Below, piece by piece: positions 49,851 through 58,802 of a DNA stretch of 64,000 bases. How positions within the stretch are numbered: position 1 is the first letter of the stretch; each line of letters begins with the position of its first letter. Source of the stretch: Chitinophaga cymbidii. GTDB lineage: Bacteria > Bacteroidota > Bacteroidia > Chitinophagales > Chitinophagaceae. The translations under genes were made by a program, and so were the position numbers. The notes beneath the pieces are model-generated. The model was not told the DNA's origin. It worked only from the letters and a program-made list of their open reading frames with translations, and did no database searches. The DNA is taken from positions 1,488,001 through 1,552,000 of the forward strand of contig NZ_BKAU01000001.1 of assembly GCF_007992715.1 (NCBI RefSeq), in the 5' to 3' direction.

Positions 49851-52538
49851 ATGAGAATTAAGCCCGTCAGCAGCCTTTTGATACTGCTGGGATGTATGTT
49901 ATCACTTTTCGCAAAGGCACAGGAACCCCCTTCCAACAAGGATACCGAAACGGGTACTGTCACCGGGAAGGTATTGCAGGCATCCAACAAGGAACCAGTG
50001 CCCTTTGCCACCATTGCGCTGTTAAATGAAGATGATTCAACAATTATCAACGGTGTTGCCGCCGATGAGAAAGGCGCTTTTGTGCTCAAACCCATCCCTT
50101 ACGGCAGTTATATCATCAGAATAGCCACCATGGGCTTTTCTCCCTATTATACCAAGATAAAACCAAGCAGTGAAAGACCGCTGTGGGACCTCGGCACCGT
50201 GATGATGCAAAGCGGCGCGCGCACGCTCAAGGAAGTGACCATCACCGGCCAGAAGCAGATGTTCACTATGAACAAGGACAGCATTGTGTTCTCACCGGAC
50301 GAGAACTTCCTGCCGGGCGGTACCGGTATGGAACTGCTGGAATATGTGCCGGGCATTACCATCGATGCGGAAAATAATGTAACGATGGAAGGAAAGGACC
50401 AGGTGAAATTTTATGTGGATGACCGGCCGATATCCACGACCGGCATGGATTACAACAGCTATCTGCAAAATCTTCCCTCCTTCATGATCGAAAGGATAGA
50501 AGTGCTGAAAGCGCCGCCGGACCCCGTGGAAGCGGAACAGGCCCTCGTGGAAGGACGAACCAACATCCGCTACATCAACATCGTCACCCGCAAGATACAG
50601 TTCCGCGGTTATTCCGCAGCGTTTACCGCCGGGGTAGACACCCGCCGCAACCTCCGCGGCAAAATGCGCTACAACCTCAACCTCGCCCCCTTCCAGGTAA
50701 CGTATTTCAACAACGGCGAATATAATTCAGACAGCAGCTATCTCTCCCGCACCTATTTCCCGCAAACCGCCGGAGCAGATACCTCCTATCTCGAACAAAA
50801 GAACTTCCGCACCAACTATAACTTCAATCACAACCTCAACGGCCGCTACGAGCTGAAGATCACCGAAAAAGAAAAGCTCCGCGGCTCCGTAACACTGGGG
50901 TGGACGGGCGACGGCAGCGACGGCGAGAACAACAGCATCTTCAGCGACTACGCCCAAAAGCCCACCCGCACCATCAACCAGGAAAACAAAAACCGCCGCA
51001 ACGGCTACCGCGCGGTGACGGACTGGAACTACATGAAGGAATACGATGTGCCCGGCAAAAAGCTGGAAGCAGGGTTCAACTTTGTGAAGAGTAACGGGAA
51101 CGGATATGGGAATAATGATTATTTCTACCTGATGACGGAAGATACTTCCCTGCAACGCACCAACCGCCGCAACGGCAACTGGAACATGCGCTCCAACTTC
51201 CAGTTCCGGAATGTGCTGGAAGGCAGCAAGTATTATAACCTGAGCACATCCATCGAAATGAACGGCGGCCACAACGAGGCGCTCGCCAACCGCAAGAACG
51301 TGAACGACGAGGAGCTGCTGTTCGCACCGCGGCTTTCTACCAACTACACCAACTTCAACCAGAACTACGCGGTGAATGCCTCCTTCGGCAAGCGCAGCAG
51401 GGAACTGGGATATAACTTTACCAGCCGCCTCGGCTACGTGGGCGCGCAGTCGGAAGAAGATTATGCCGGCAACCGTTTCAACAACGAAACGTATGAGATC
51501 CGCACGTCCATGGGCATGAACTACAGCCCGCTGAAAGACCATATGGTCAACGTCCGCTTCAACCCCGGCATCCAGTTCTTCAACCAGATGGCGGTGCTGG
51601 ATTCCATGAGAAGCCGCGTGCCGTTCAAATACACCAACTTCTCACCGGGCATCAATTTGCAGTACGACTACAAGGACCAGCAGCTGACCTTCACCTTCAA
51701 CCGCAATATCGACCGGCCCAACCCGGATCAGCTGAACCCGTTCATCAACACAGCGGATACGCTGAACATCCGCATGGGTAATCCCAACCTGCGCCCGGCC
51801 TTCACGAAAGATTACCGCCTGGAATACCTTATTCAGTACAAGAGCCACCAGCTGAAAGCCGGCCTGGAAATGCAGGATGCGGGCGACATCATCTCCCGGT
51901 ATACCTCGGTGGAGCAGGTGGGCAATACCATCTACACCACTTCTACCTGGGTGAACCTCGCCAGCCGGAAAGACCGCAATGCCTACATCACCCTGAACTC
52001 GCATCTCTTCAAAGCCCTGCAGAATAACAAAGGCGCCTTCAACGCCAACATCAGCGGCGGCCTGCGTTATTACAACACCATTACGGACGGCGGGGAAGAC
52101 GGGAAAGACGCCGTGAGCGAGCAGTTCGCGCATGTGGAAGGCGTTACCTCGCACCTGACCGTATGGGCCGCTTACCGCATCCGCGTGTTCTCTGTTTCTG
52201 TGAACGGACGTTATAACGGCCCACGTTACTACGCGCAAGGCAGAAGGGAAGGGCGTTTCCACAGCGGGTTAAAGGGACAGGTGAACCTCTTCCAGCGGAA
52301 GATGAACATCGCGTTCAGCGTGGAAAACCTGTTCGGTTCGTCCGTGCGGAATTCCTACGAGCTGACCAACGCCTACGAACAATATTCCAATGCGCGCCGG
52401 AACGTGCGCTATCTCAGCCTGAACATCACGTACAACATCCGCAAGTTCACGAAGCTCGGACAAAAAGGGCCGAAAGAATTTGATGAAGAAGGAAGAGAAG
52501 ATTTCGGCGATGAGCGGGGAGGCCGCGGCAGGCGGTAG
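49851..52538 (+). CDS. TonB-dependent receptor-like outer-membrane barrel protein (OMP_b-brl_3 type)
   Basis: This 895-residue protein has a signal peptide (ending FAKAQ), a CarboxypepD_reg-like sandwich (about 36-120: VTGKVLQASNKEPVPFATIALLN), a plug-like region (about 125-235: LEYVPGITIDAENNVTMEGKDQVKFYVDDRP, IERIEVLKAPP) and a long barrel rich in Asn/Tyr/Arg strands. This matches the Bacteroidota 'outer membrane beta-barrel family' related to SusC but lacking a SusD partner. The C-terminal tail is acidic/basic and ends in RGGRGRR, an atypical end for a barrel. It is a single gene, convergent with the DUF58 gene with only a 1-bp gap between stops. Substrate unknown. Confidence 0.8.
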   Translation: MRIKPVSSLLILLGCMLSLFAKAQEPPSNKDTETGTVTGKVLQASNKEPVPFATIALLNEDDSTIINGVAADEKGAFVLKPIPYGSYIIRIATMGFSPYYTKIKPSSERPLWDLGTVMMQSGARTLKEVTITGQKQMFTMNKDSIVFSPDENFLPGGTGMELLEYVPGITIDAENNVTMEGKDQVKFYVDDRPISTTGMDYNSYLQNLPSFMIERIEVLKAPPDPVEAEQALVEGRTNIRYINIVTRKIQFRGYSAAFTAGVDTRRNLRGKMRYNLNLAPFQVTYFNNGEYNSDSSYLSRTYFPQTAGADTSYLEQKNFRTNYNFNHNLNGRYELKITEKEKLRGSVTLGWTGDGSDGENNSIFSDYAQKPTRTINQENKNRRNGYRAVTDWNYMKEYDVPGKKLEAGFNFVKSNGNGYGNNDYFYLMTEDTSLQRTNRRNGNWNMRSNFQFRNVLEGSKYYNLSTSIEMNGGHNEALANRKNVNDEELLFAPRLSTNYTNFNQNYAVNASFGKRSRELGYNFTSRLGYVGAQSEEDYAGNRFNNETYEIRTSMGMNYSPLKDHMVNVRFNPGIQFFNQMAVLDSMRSRVPFKYTNFSPGINLQYDYKDQQLTFTFNRNIDRPNPDQLNPFINTADTLNIRMGNPNLRPAFTKDYRLEYLIQYKSHQLKAGLEMQDAGDIISRYTSVEQVGNTIYTTSTWVNLASRKDRNAYITLNSHLFKALQNNKGAFNANISGGLRYYNTITDGGEDGKDAVSEQFAHVEGVTSHLTVWAAYRIRVFSVSVNGRYNGPRYYAQGRREGRFHSGLKGQVNLFQRKMNIAFSVENLFGSSVRNSYELTNAYEQYSNARRNVRYLSLNITYNIRKFTKLGQKGPKEFDEEGREDFGDERGGRGRR

Positions 52539-52539
52539 A

Positions 52540-53883
52540 TCAGGCCTGCATGCGGGCTTTCAGCTCCAGGTATTTGTTCACTACGTCCACCGTCAGCTGC
52601 TCGGGCGTAGTGAGCAGGGACATGATGCCGTGGTGGGACAGCTCCCGCACGATCTGCTTTTTTTCATGCGCAAACTTCTGCGCGATCACCTGGATGTAAA
52701 TATCTTCCACTTCCTCCGCTTTGCGCTCGTTCAGCTTTTTCAGTTCCGTATTCTCGAAGAATACCACCAGCAGTAAATGATATTTCGCCAGCTGGCGCAG
52801 GTAGGGAAGCTGGCGCTGCATGCCGGAAGCGGATTCGAAGTTCGTAAAGAGGATGAGCAGCGAACGTTGGGTAAGCGCGGTGCGGAGCTGCACGCCGAGG
52901 CGCTCGTAATCGCTTTCCATCCATTGTGTAGTTTGATGGTACAGCAGGTCGAGGATCTTGTTGAGCTGCACCTTTTTATTGCTCGCAGGCAGTATCTCCG
53001 TTTGCTGCCCGGTGAATGTTACCAGTCCCGCTTTATCTCCTTTGTGCAGCGCCACGTTGCTGAACACCAGCGTGGAATTGACGGCATAATCCAGCAGCGT
53101 CAATCCATTGAAAGGCATCTTCATATTGCGCCCTTTGTCGATCACGCAATACACCTGCTGCGAGCGTTCTTCCATGAAGTTGTTCACCATCAGGTTCCCG
53201 CGGCGGGCCGTGGCTTTCCAGTTGAGGGTGCGCACATCGTCCCCTACCGTATATTCCTTGATATGATCAAATTCCATGCTGTGGCCCAGCACTCTTTTGC
53301 GGTGCACGCCGATCTCGTTCAGCTGGTGCTTGAAAGACATCAGCTCGTATTGCCGCAACTGCACGAAAGACGGGTAGACCTTCACCGTGCGGGGATGTTC
53401 GAACGTAAAGCAGCGTTTCACCAGCCCTATCATGCCTTTCACAAAAACATGCGTGCTGCCGAATGCATATTCCCCTCTTTCCACGGGGCGCAGCTTGTAG
53501 TCAAACACCTTTTCCTCATCCTGCTGCAGGAACCCCTTCAGCAGGAAATCCCGCTGCTGGAACTGGTACGGCAACTCGTCCGTGATCTCTATCCACACCG
53601 CAAAGCGGTAATTATTTCTGACCGAAAGACTGATGTTGTTCTGATCTCCGTTGCTGAAACGTTCCGCCAGCCCGCGTGTCACCTGCATGGCGCGGCGCGG
53701 CAGGTACAGCTGCAAAAAATCCAGCAGCAAAAAGATCAGCAACGCCAGCACGGCGATCACGGCCACCTGCAGCAGCACCGGTACAAAATACGCCAGGATG
53801 AAAAGCAGGATCACTCCGCCGAGTGCGAGATACAGCCGGAGGTTAAAGAAAAGGGAACGGTAAAAGGCGGCGAGCGGTTTCAT
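52540..53883 (-). CDS. DUF58 membrane protein of the MoxR cluster
   Basis: This 447-residue protein has two N-terminal membrane helices (about 14-34 and 36-57) and the DUF58 signature HSMEFDHIKEYTVGDDVRTLNW at about 201-222, followed by a vWA-like fold (YCVIDKGRNMKM near 245). DUF58 proteins are partners of MoxR ATPases in maturation or assembly of cell-envelope or metalloenzyme proteins. It lies 1 bp after the moxR gene on the same strand, so the two are translationally coupled. The last gene of the DUF58-MoxR-DUF4350-DUF4129-SpoIIM series. Confidence 0.88.
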   Translation of the reverse strand: MKPLAAFYRSLFFNLRLYLALGGVILLFILAYFVPVLLQVAVIAVLALLIFLLLDFLQLYLPRRAMQVTRGLAERFSNGDQNNISLSVRNNYRFAVWIEITDELPYQFQQRDFLLKGFLQQDEEKVFDYKLRPVERGEYAFGSTHVFVKGMIGLVKRCFTFEHPRTVKVYPSFVQLRQYELMSFKHQLNEIGVHRKRVLGHSMEFDHIKEYTVGDDVRTLNWKATARRGNLMVNNFMEERSQQVYCVIDKGRNMKMPFNGLTLLDYAVNSTLVFSNVALHKGDKAGLVTFTGQQTEILPASNKKVQLNKILDLLYHQTTQWMESDYERLGVQLRTALTQRSLLILFTNFESASGMQRQLPYLRQLAKYHLLLVVFFENTELKKLNERKAEEVEDIYIQVIAQKFAHEKKQIVRELSHHGIMSLLTTPEQLTVDVVNKYLELKARMQA

Positions 53884-53884
53884 A

Positions 53885-54865
53885 TTAACGCGGTACCTCC
53901 ACCGCTTTAAGTATCTCTGAAATAATATCGTCCGGCGTGATGCCTTCCATTTCCCGCTCCGGCGTAAGGATGATGCGGTGGCGGAGAATATGCGGCAGCA
54001 CGTACACCACGTCGTCCGGCGTCACAAAATCGCGGTTGTTCATTACGGCGATCGCTTTGGCGCAGTTCATAACGGCAATGGATGCACGCGGCGATGCGCC
54101 GAGGTAGATGCTCGGGTTCATGCGCGTTTCATTCACCAGCGTGGCGATGTATTGCAGCAGCTTTTCTTCGAGCAGCACGCTGCGCACTTTCGCCTGCAGC
54201 TGCTGGATGGCGGCACCCGTCACCACCCTGGCCACCTGCGCCGTGACCGCTTCCAGGCCGGTGCGGAGATTGGCGGCCTGCAGAATGGCTACCTCTTCTT
54301 CGAGGGCCGGATACTTCACTTCTATTTTGAACAGGAAGCGGTCCAGCTGCGCTTCCGGCAGGCGGTAAGTGCCTTCCTGCTCTATCGGGTTCTGTGTGGC
54401 GATCACCATGAAAGGCGCTTCCAGCGGGTAGGTGATGCCGTCGCTGGTGATCTGGCGTTCTTCCATCACTTCAAACAGCGCGGCCTGCGTTTTGGCGGGG
54501 GCACGGTTGATCTCGTCTATCAGGATGATGTTGCCGAAGATGGGTCCTTTCCTGTATTCGAACGCTTTGCTTTGCGGGTTGAAGATGGAAGTGCCCAGTA
54601 CGTCCGCCGGCATGAGGTCCGGCGTGAACTGTATGCGGGAGAATTTTGCGTCGATGGTTTGCGCCAGCAGCTTTGCCGCCAGTGTCTTCGCCACGCCCGG
54701 CACGCCTTCTATCAGGATGTGCCCGTTCGCCAGGATGCCGGCCGTGAGCAGGTCCACCATCTCGTGCTGCCCTACGATCACTTTGCCGATCTCCGCCTTG
54801 ATGGCCGCGATCGCTTCATGCAGGGGCGTCAGGTCTGTGCGGGGTTCAAAGGTATTTACTTCCAT
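53885..54865 (-). CDS. MoxR-family AAA+ ATPase
   Basis: This 326-residue AAA+ protein has Walker A GVPGVAKT at 54-61, Walker B IILIDEINRAP at 113-123, and the sensor and AAA_lid_2 regions typical of MoxR (EQEGTYRLPEAQLDRFLFK, YLGASPRASIAVMNCAKAIA). MoxR ATPases act as chaperones together with DUF58/vWA proteins. Its start codon shares a base with the DUF4350 stop (54865), showing a coupled operon. The full length is normal. Specific client unknown. Confidence 0.92.
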   Translation of the reverse strand: MEVNTFEPRTDLTPLHEAIAAIKAEIGKVIVGQHEMVDLLTAGILANGHILIEGVPGVAKTLAAKLLAQTIDAKFSRIQFTPDLMPADVLGTSIFNPQSKAFEYRKGPIFGNIILIDEINRAPAKTQAALFEVMEERQITSDGITYPLEAPFMVIATQNPIEQEGTYRLPEAQLDRFLFKIEVKYPALEEEVAILQAANLRTGLEAVTAQVARVVTGAAIQQLQAKVRSVLLEEKLLQYIATLVNETRMNPSIYLGASPRASIAVMNCAKAIAVMNNRDFVTPDDVVYVLPHILRHRIILTPEREMEGITPDDIISEILKAVEVPR

Positions 54866-56097
54866 TAGCTCGCTTTTAAATAGAATTGATAGATACTGTT
54901 ATAATAATGTTGCAGCTCGTGATCGGCTACGCTGCCGGCTTCCCGCAGGTAGTGCGTCTGCGCGACCAACGCTTTGATTTCGTCATGCGGGTGCCCGGAT
55001 TTGCGGGACAGCGCCGTTACAAATTCATCGTTGAGCTGGCTGGTGTTCAGGTAATAACGGTTACGGATATGTTCCAGCAGGTGCTGCGCCATTTTCTGCG
55101 CCAGGTTGCTGTTATTGTGATGCAGGTAATACAGCCGCCCCAGCGTTTCCGCAAAGTCCAGCGAAGCATTTGCCAGCACAGGTTTTGGCGGAATGAGGCG
55201 CTGCCTTCTCTTGCCTTCGAACAGCACGTACAGCAACAGCAGCAGCACCGCCAGCCACAGCGCCCAGCGCAGGGCGGGATGTTTCAGCAGCACCTGCCAG
55301 TTGGAAAAATCACCACGCTGCGGGCCTTGCAGCCCTTTGTAATATTCGTCCCAGTATATCCTGTCCGGGTACTCCGGCAGATAAGCCAGCTGCGTTTCCA
55401 GCGCTTTGATGTTATCGTCTTTCAGCAGGAAATAATTCGTCCACGCCATCGGGTTCAGCAGCACGAACAGGTAGCCTTTGCCCACTCGGATGCGGAAGAA
55501 GTTCGGTTCGTGGCTGGCGTTGTTGCCGAGGATGGTGGTATTGGCGGGTTGCGTTCTGTCCAGGTAATTCACCATCTGCAACCCTTGGGAAGTGAATGCC
55601 GTATCCGGCGCAAACTCGCTGTTCACGAAGGATTGGGCGGCTTCCTTGCGGGAATCATCATAAAAGAACCGGCCGGGGCGCCTGATCGAAAAACGGAAAG
55701 CCGATTCAAACAGCGAATCCGTTTGCTCCACCGCCACGAACAGGCGGTTGCCGGCGGACACAAAGTTCCGCATGGCCAGTACGTCCTGTTCCGTTGTATA
55801 TAAGTCCCCCGCTACAATGAAATAAACGTTGCCGTGCTTTTTCAGGTTGGCGTCGTTGCGGTAGCTGTAGGCGAACGGACGGGTAACGGTGCGGGGCTTT
55901 GTATCATGAAAAAAATGTTCCAGCACCCTGAACGGCACGTAGCTGCCCAGCGGCTGTTTATCCCGGCTGCTGTAGGTAGCCTGCCGGCGGGAGAGGCGGT
56001 CTTTCATCTGCGGCTGCACAGCGCTGCCGCCAATGAACAGCAGGCTGATCATTAATACCAGCAGCAGGGATATTATGATGACGATCGCCGTTCTCAT
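54865..56097 (-). CDS. DUF4350-type membrane protein
   Basis: This 410-residue protein begins with a membrane helix (MRTAIVIIISLLLVLMISLLF) and has a second helix at about 280-300 (WALWLAVLLLLLYVLFEG) after an extracytoplasmic domain with a GLU/ATP-binding-like beta-alpha fold (NVYFIVAGDLYTTEQDVLAMRNFV). It fits DUF4350, always found in MoxR-DUF58 clusters of Bacteroidota and others. I start at 56097 (1 bp after the upstream stop) rather than 56139, which gives the clean helix at residue 1. Function unknown; probably the membrane scaffold of the MoxR complex. Confidence 0.8.
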   Translation of the reverse strand: MRTAIVIIISLLLVLMISLLFIGGSAVQPQMKDRLSRRQATYSSRDKQPLGSYVPFRVLEHFFHDTKPRTVTRPFAYSYRNDANLKKHGNVYFIVAGDLYTTEQDVLAMRNFVSAGNRLFVAVEQTDSLFESAFRFSIRRPGRFFYDDSRKEAAQSFVNSEFAPDTAFTSQGLQMVNYLDRTQPANTTILGNNASHEPNFFRIRVGKGYLFVLLNPMAWTNYFLLKDDNIKALETQLAYLPEYPDRIYWDEYYKGLQGPQRGDFSNWQVLLKHPALRWALWLAVLLLLLYVLFEGKRRQRLIPPKPVLANASLDFAETLGRLYYLHHNNSNLAQKMAQHLLEHIRNRYYLNTSQLNDEFVTALSRKSGHPHDEIKALVAQTHYLREAGSVADHELQHYYNSIYQFYLKAS

Positions 56098-56098
56098 C

Positions 56099-56962
56099 TC
56101 AACTCCGTAATGATTTTTTAAACTCCGCAAATTGTTCATCCAGTTGCATGAACTGTCCGTTATTCAGCGGTACTTTTCCGTACCAGATATATTCATAGTG
56201 CCTTGTCAGGTTAGCGAAAGGTTTGTGAAAGGCTGTGGCCGACAGCTCGCGCAGGAAATCCATGTTCGTCTTGTCTTTCCCCGGAACGATCAGCGCTTTC
56301 ATCTGCAGGATGTGCAGGGCTTGCAGGTAACGCATCCTCACGGCGCTGCGGTAATCTTCCGCGGCAATGGCGGCTTGCGCCAGCGTGTCGTAATTCTGCG
56401 GGCCGGTTGCCGCTGCTTCTCCGGTTTCTTCGGCTGTGCTGCGCCGGGCGCGGGGCCAGAGGGAGATATCGCTTTTGCGGATGAACAGCACGATGGTCAG
56501 CAGCAACAGGGCGCCCAGCAGTATGTAGAAGGTGTTCCGGATCACGCTGAAATGCGCCAGCACCCACAGGCCGATCCGCTGCATGAGGGCGGAGCGGTTC
56601 TTTTCTTTTTCCTCCTGATCGTATTGCAGGGCTTTCATTTTATGCAGCTCGTCCATCGCTTCCGCAGGTACGCGGCGGATGCTGAGGCGGGTGTTGGCCA
56701 TTTCATCCCATTCCCCGAGCTTCTGTTTGTCCCACATCGCGTTCAGCCAGCGCTCCTGGCGGGTCTGGCCGTTGAAGTCGCGGATCTCCACGGTGGTAGT
56801 GTCTTCTTCGGCGGCAGTGGCTTCTTCAGTTGCTTCTTCCGCTGCTTCTTCCGCGGTGATGTCGTCCAGCGTGATAATGGCGGAATCTTCTTCCTGCGCA
56901 TGCACGTGCATCGCAATGCATATTCCTGTGAAAAGGAGGGTGATGATCTTCCGGGGGCTCAT
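56099..56962 (-). CDS. DUF4129-domain membrane protein
   Basis: This 287-residue protein has a signal peptide (ending HVHAQ), a Glu/Ala/Thr-rich acidic stretch (EEAAEEATEEATAAEED), a membrane helix at about 165-183 (TFYILLGALLLLTIVLFI) and a C-terminal DUF4129 domain (about 205-285: LAQAAIAAEDYRSAVRMRYLQALHILQ). The start at 56962 overlaps the SpoIIM stop in ATGA, so translation is coupled. The longer frame running to 57442 lies over SpoIIM and is not real. Part of the MoxR cluster; function unknown. Confidence 0.85.
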   Translation of the reverse strand: MSPRKIITLLFTGICIAMHVHAQEEDSAIITLDDITAEEAAEEATEEATAAEEDTTTVEIRDFNGQTRQERWLNAMWDKQKLGEWDEMANTRLSIRRVPAEAMDELHKMKALQYDQEEKEKNRSALMQRIGLWVLAHFSVIRNTFYILLGALLLLTIVLFIRKSDISLWPRARRSTAEETGEAAATGPQNYDTLAQAAIAAEDYRSAVRMRYLQALHILQMKALIVPGKDKTNMDFLRELSATAFHKPFANLTRHYEYIWYGKVPLNNGQFMQLDEQFAEFKKSLRS

Positions 56963-57945
56963 GGGGACGGGGGTTTTATCAGTTTGCCTTCCGCCGTCAG
57001 CCGGAAACCTTTCCGCTGCACCCGGATGGGATAGATCACGAAATACCAGATGATGAACGCCAGGGAAAGCGCGAGAATGCTGATGCTCAGTGCAACGGGC
57101 ATGTCTGTATGACGGGTGATGAAACTTTCCAGGAACGCCGCTACAATGAAAACCGGCACCAGCGCCACGATCACCCGCAGCCCTTCCATGGCGCCGCGCT
57201 TGAGGGATTCCTTGCGCGTGTGCGTGCCGGGGAACAGGAGGCTGTTGCCCATGATCATACCGGCCGTTCCGGCAATGATGATGGACGATATTTCCAGAGT
57301 GCCGTGTATCCAGATGACCAGTACGGAAGACCAGCCAAGCCCTTTCGAAAAAAAGAAATACTGGAAAGAACCAAGCATGATCCCGTTCCGGAACAATATC
57401 CACAAAGTGCCCGCGGAAAATGCAATGCCCATCACAAAGCAAAGCAGGCTCACCTGGATGTTGTTATAGGCGATCAGCAGCCACATGGACCAGGAGTTCT
57501 GGTTTTTATATACGCCGAAGGGATCGCCTTTCTCGATGTTCTGCTCCGTCATGTTCACATAGCCATCACCCAGTACGCCGCGCACAAAGGTTTCATCATT
57601 GGCCGCCGAAAACGCGCCGATGATGCAGAAGAGCAGGAAGTAGCAGAAGGTGAACAGGAACAGGCGGTGATGCCGGCGGATCAGCAGGGGCAGCTTGTAC
57701 GCCACGAAGTTGCCGAGGCGGTTCCGCTCTCCCTGATGATTGCGGTAGATCCGCTGAAAGATGCCGCCGGCGAGGCCATTGATATAATGGGTGACCTTGC
57801 TGTGGCCGTAAAAGGTTTTGGCATACGCCAGATCGTCCAGCAAGCCGGTAAACCGCTCCGCCATCTCATCGGGGTCTTCCGTGGGTTCCTGCTGGATCTT
57901 CTTCCAGCGCTGCAGGTTCCTTTTAATGAATGACGATTCTCTCAT
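56959..57945 (-). CDS. SpoIIM (stage II sporulation protein M)-like membrane protein
   Basis: This 328-residue protein has a soluble N-terminal part (about 1-95) and then about five to six membrane segments with a SpoIIM-like core (FVMGIAFSAGTLWILFRNGIMLGSFQYFF, VIWIHGTLEISSIIIAGTAGMIMG). In non-sporulating bacteria this family belongs to the MoxR/RDD/DUF58 set, as here. First gene of the leftward operon and divergent from the RDD gene, so the two share a promoter region (57946-58001). Its role is unknown; it may couple the cluster to the membrane and to peptidoglycan. Confidence 0.88.
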   Translation of the reverse strand: MRESSFIKRNLQRWKKIQQEPTEDPDEMAERFTGLLDDLAYAKTFYGHSKVTHYINGLAGGIFQRIYRNHQGERNRLGNFVAYKLPLLIRRHHRLFLFTFCYFLLFCIIGAFSAANDETFVRGVLGDGYVNMTEQNIEKGDPFGVYKNQNSWSMWLLIAYNNIQVSLLCFVMGIAFSAGTLWILFRNGIMLGSFQYFFFSKGLGWSSVLVIWIHGTLEISSIIIAGTAGMIMGNSLLFPGTHTRKESLKRGAMEGLRVIVALVPVFIVAAFLESFITRHTDMPVALSISILALSLAFIIWYFVIYPIRVQRKGFRLTAEGKLIKPPSP

Positions 57946-57990
57946 GCGGTAACGGAGATAAAAATACTGAAGTGGAAATATAATAAATTT

Positions 57991-57998
57991 TAAATTTG
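57991..57998 (+). promoter_or_regulatory. -7 box of the RDD gene (possibly leaderless)
   Basis: TAAATTTG matches TAnnTTTG exactly and ends only 3 bp before the ATG at 58002. Transcription should start at or within a few bases of the A of the ATG. Confidence 0.45.
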
Positions 57999-58001
57999 TT
58001 T

Positions 58002-58790
58002 ATGTCTATTATAAAAATCCCTACTGCGTTTAATATAGACCTGGAGTTCGAGGTGGCCGACTTCGGCCGCCGCCTGGCAGCCTATGTGATCGATCTGCTG
58101 ATACGGATCGCCTATGTCGCGCTGATGTCCTGGCTGATCTACAGGGTCATTGGCGTGGAGGGAGATGGGGACATGCCGTTTTTTATTTTCGTGATGCTGC
58201 CGGTATCCCTGTATTATCTCATTTCTGAAATGCTCATGAGCGGGCAGAGCCTTGGGAAAAAGGTGATGTCGCTGAAGGTGGTGAGCATCCTGGGCAATAC
58301 GCCCGGCATCAGTCAGATATTGTTGCGCTGGATGTTCCGGCTGGTGGAATCGCCGCTGCTGTCTTTCGTATTGCTCGGCGCGGCCATGCAGGAAGAATCA
58401 GGTATTGGCATCCTGCTGGCGTTGGGCATGGCTATCCTTCCGCTGGTGATCGTACTTCGCTCTCCTTACAACCAGCGGCTGGGCGATATTACCGCCGGCA
58501 CCATCGTGGTGCGCAACCAGCAGAAAGCCTCAATCGACGATACCATTTTCCGCGAGATCAACCAGGAGAATTATGTGCCGCAGTTTTCGCAGGTCCTCCG
58601 CCTGTCCGACCGGGACCTCGGGAAGATCAAAGCGGTGCTGGACAATGCGTACCGCACCAAAAACGCCGTGATGGCCAGCCGCATAGCTGCCCGCGTGCAG
58701 GAGGTGCTGCATATTGAAACGGACATGGAGCCGGTGCTTTTCCTTGAAACGCTTTTGAATGATTATAATTACCTGGTGACGCGGGATTAA
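58002..58790 (+). CDS. RDD-family membrane protein
   Basis: This 262-residue protein has an RDD domain in the first 150 residues with about three to four membrane helices. The conserved Arg and Asp lie in FGRRLAAYVIDLLIR, and GQSLGKKVMSLKVV follows. The C-terminal part (about 165-262) is soluble. RDD proteins often accompany MoxR/SpoIIM clusters and some are Na+/H+ antiporters (family knowledge). Start at 58002 (MSIIKI...) since this is the family-like N-terminus. It is divergent from SpoIIM and may have a leaderless mRNA because the -7 box ends 3 bp upstream. Confidence 0.88.
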   Translation: MSIIKIPTAFNIDLEFEVADFGRRLAAYVIDLLIRIAYVALMSWLIYRVIGVEGDGDMPFFIFVMLPVSLYYLISEMLMSGQSLGKKVMSLKVVSILGNTPGISQILLRWMFRLVESPLLSFVLLGAAMQEESGIGILLALGMAILPLVIVLRSPYNQRLGDITAGTIVVRNQQKASIDDTIFREINQENYVPQFSQVLRLSDRDLGKIKAVLDNAYRTKNAVMASRIAARVQEVLHIETDMEPVLFLETLLNDYNYLVTRD

Positions 58791-58802
58791 AAAATCCTCT
58801 TT

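Noticed and set aside
56962..57442. N-terminal extension of the DUF4129 frame
   Set aside because: It lies antiphase over the SpoIIM gene. The signal peptide at MSPRKI and the ATGA overlap show the true start at 56962.
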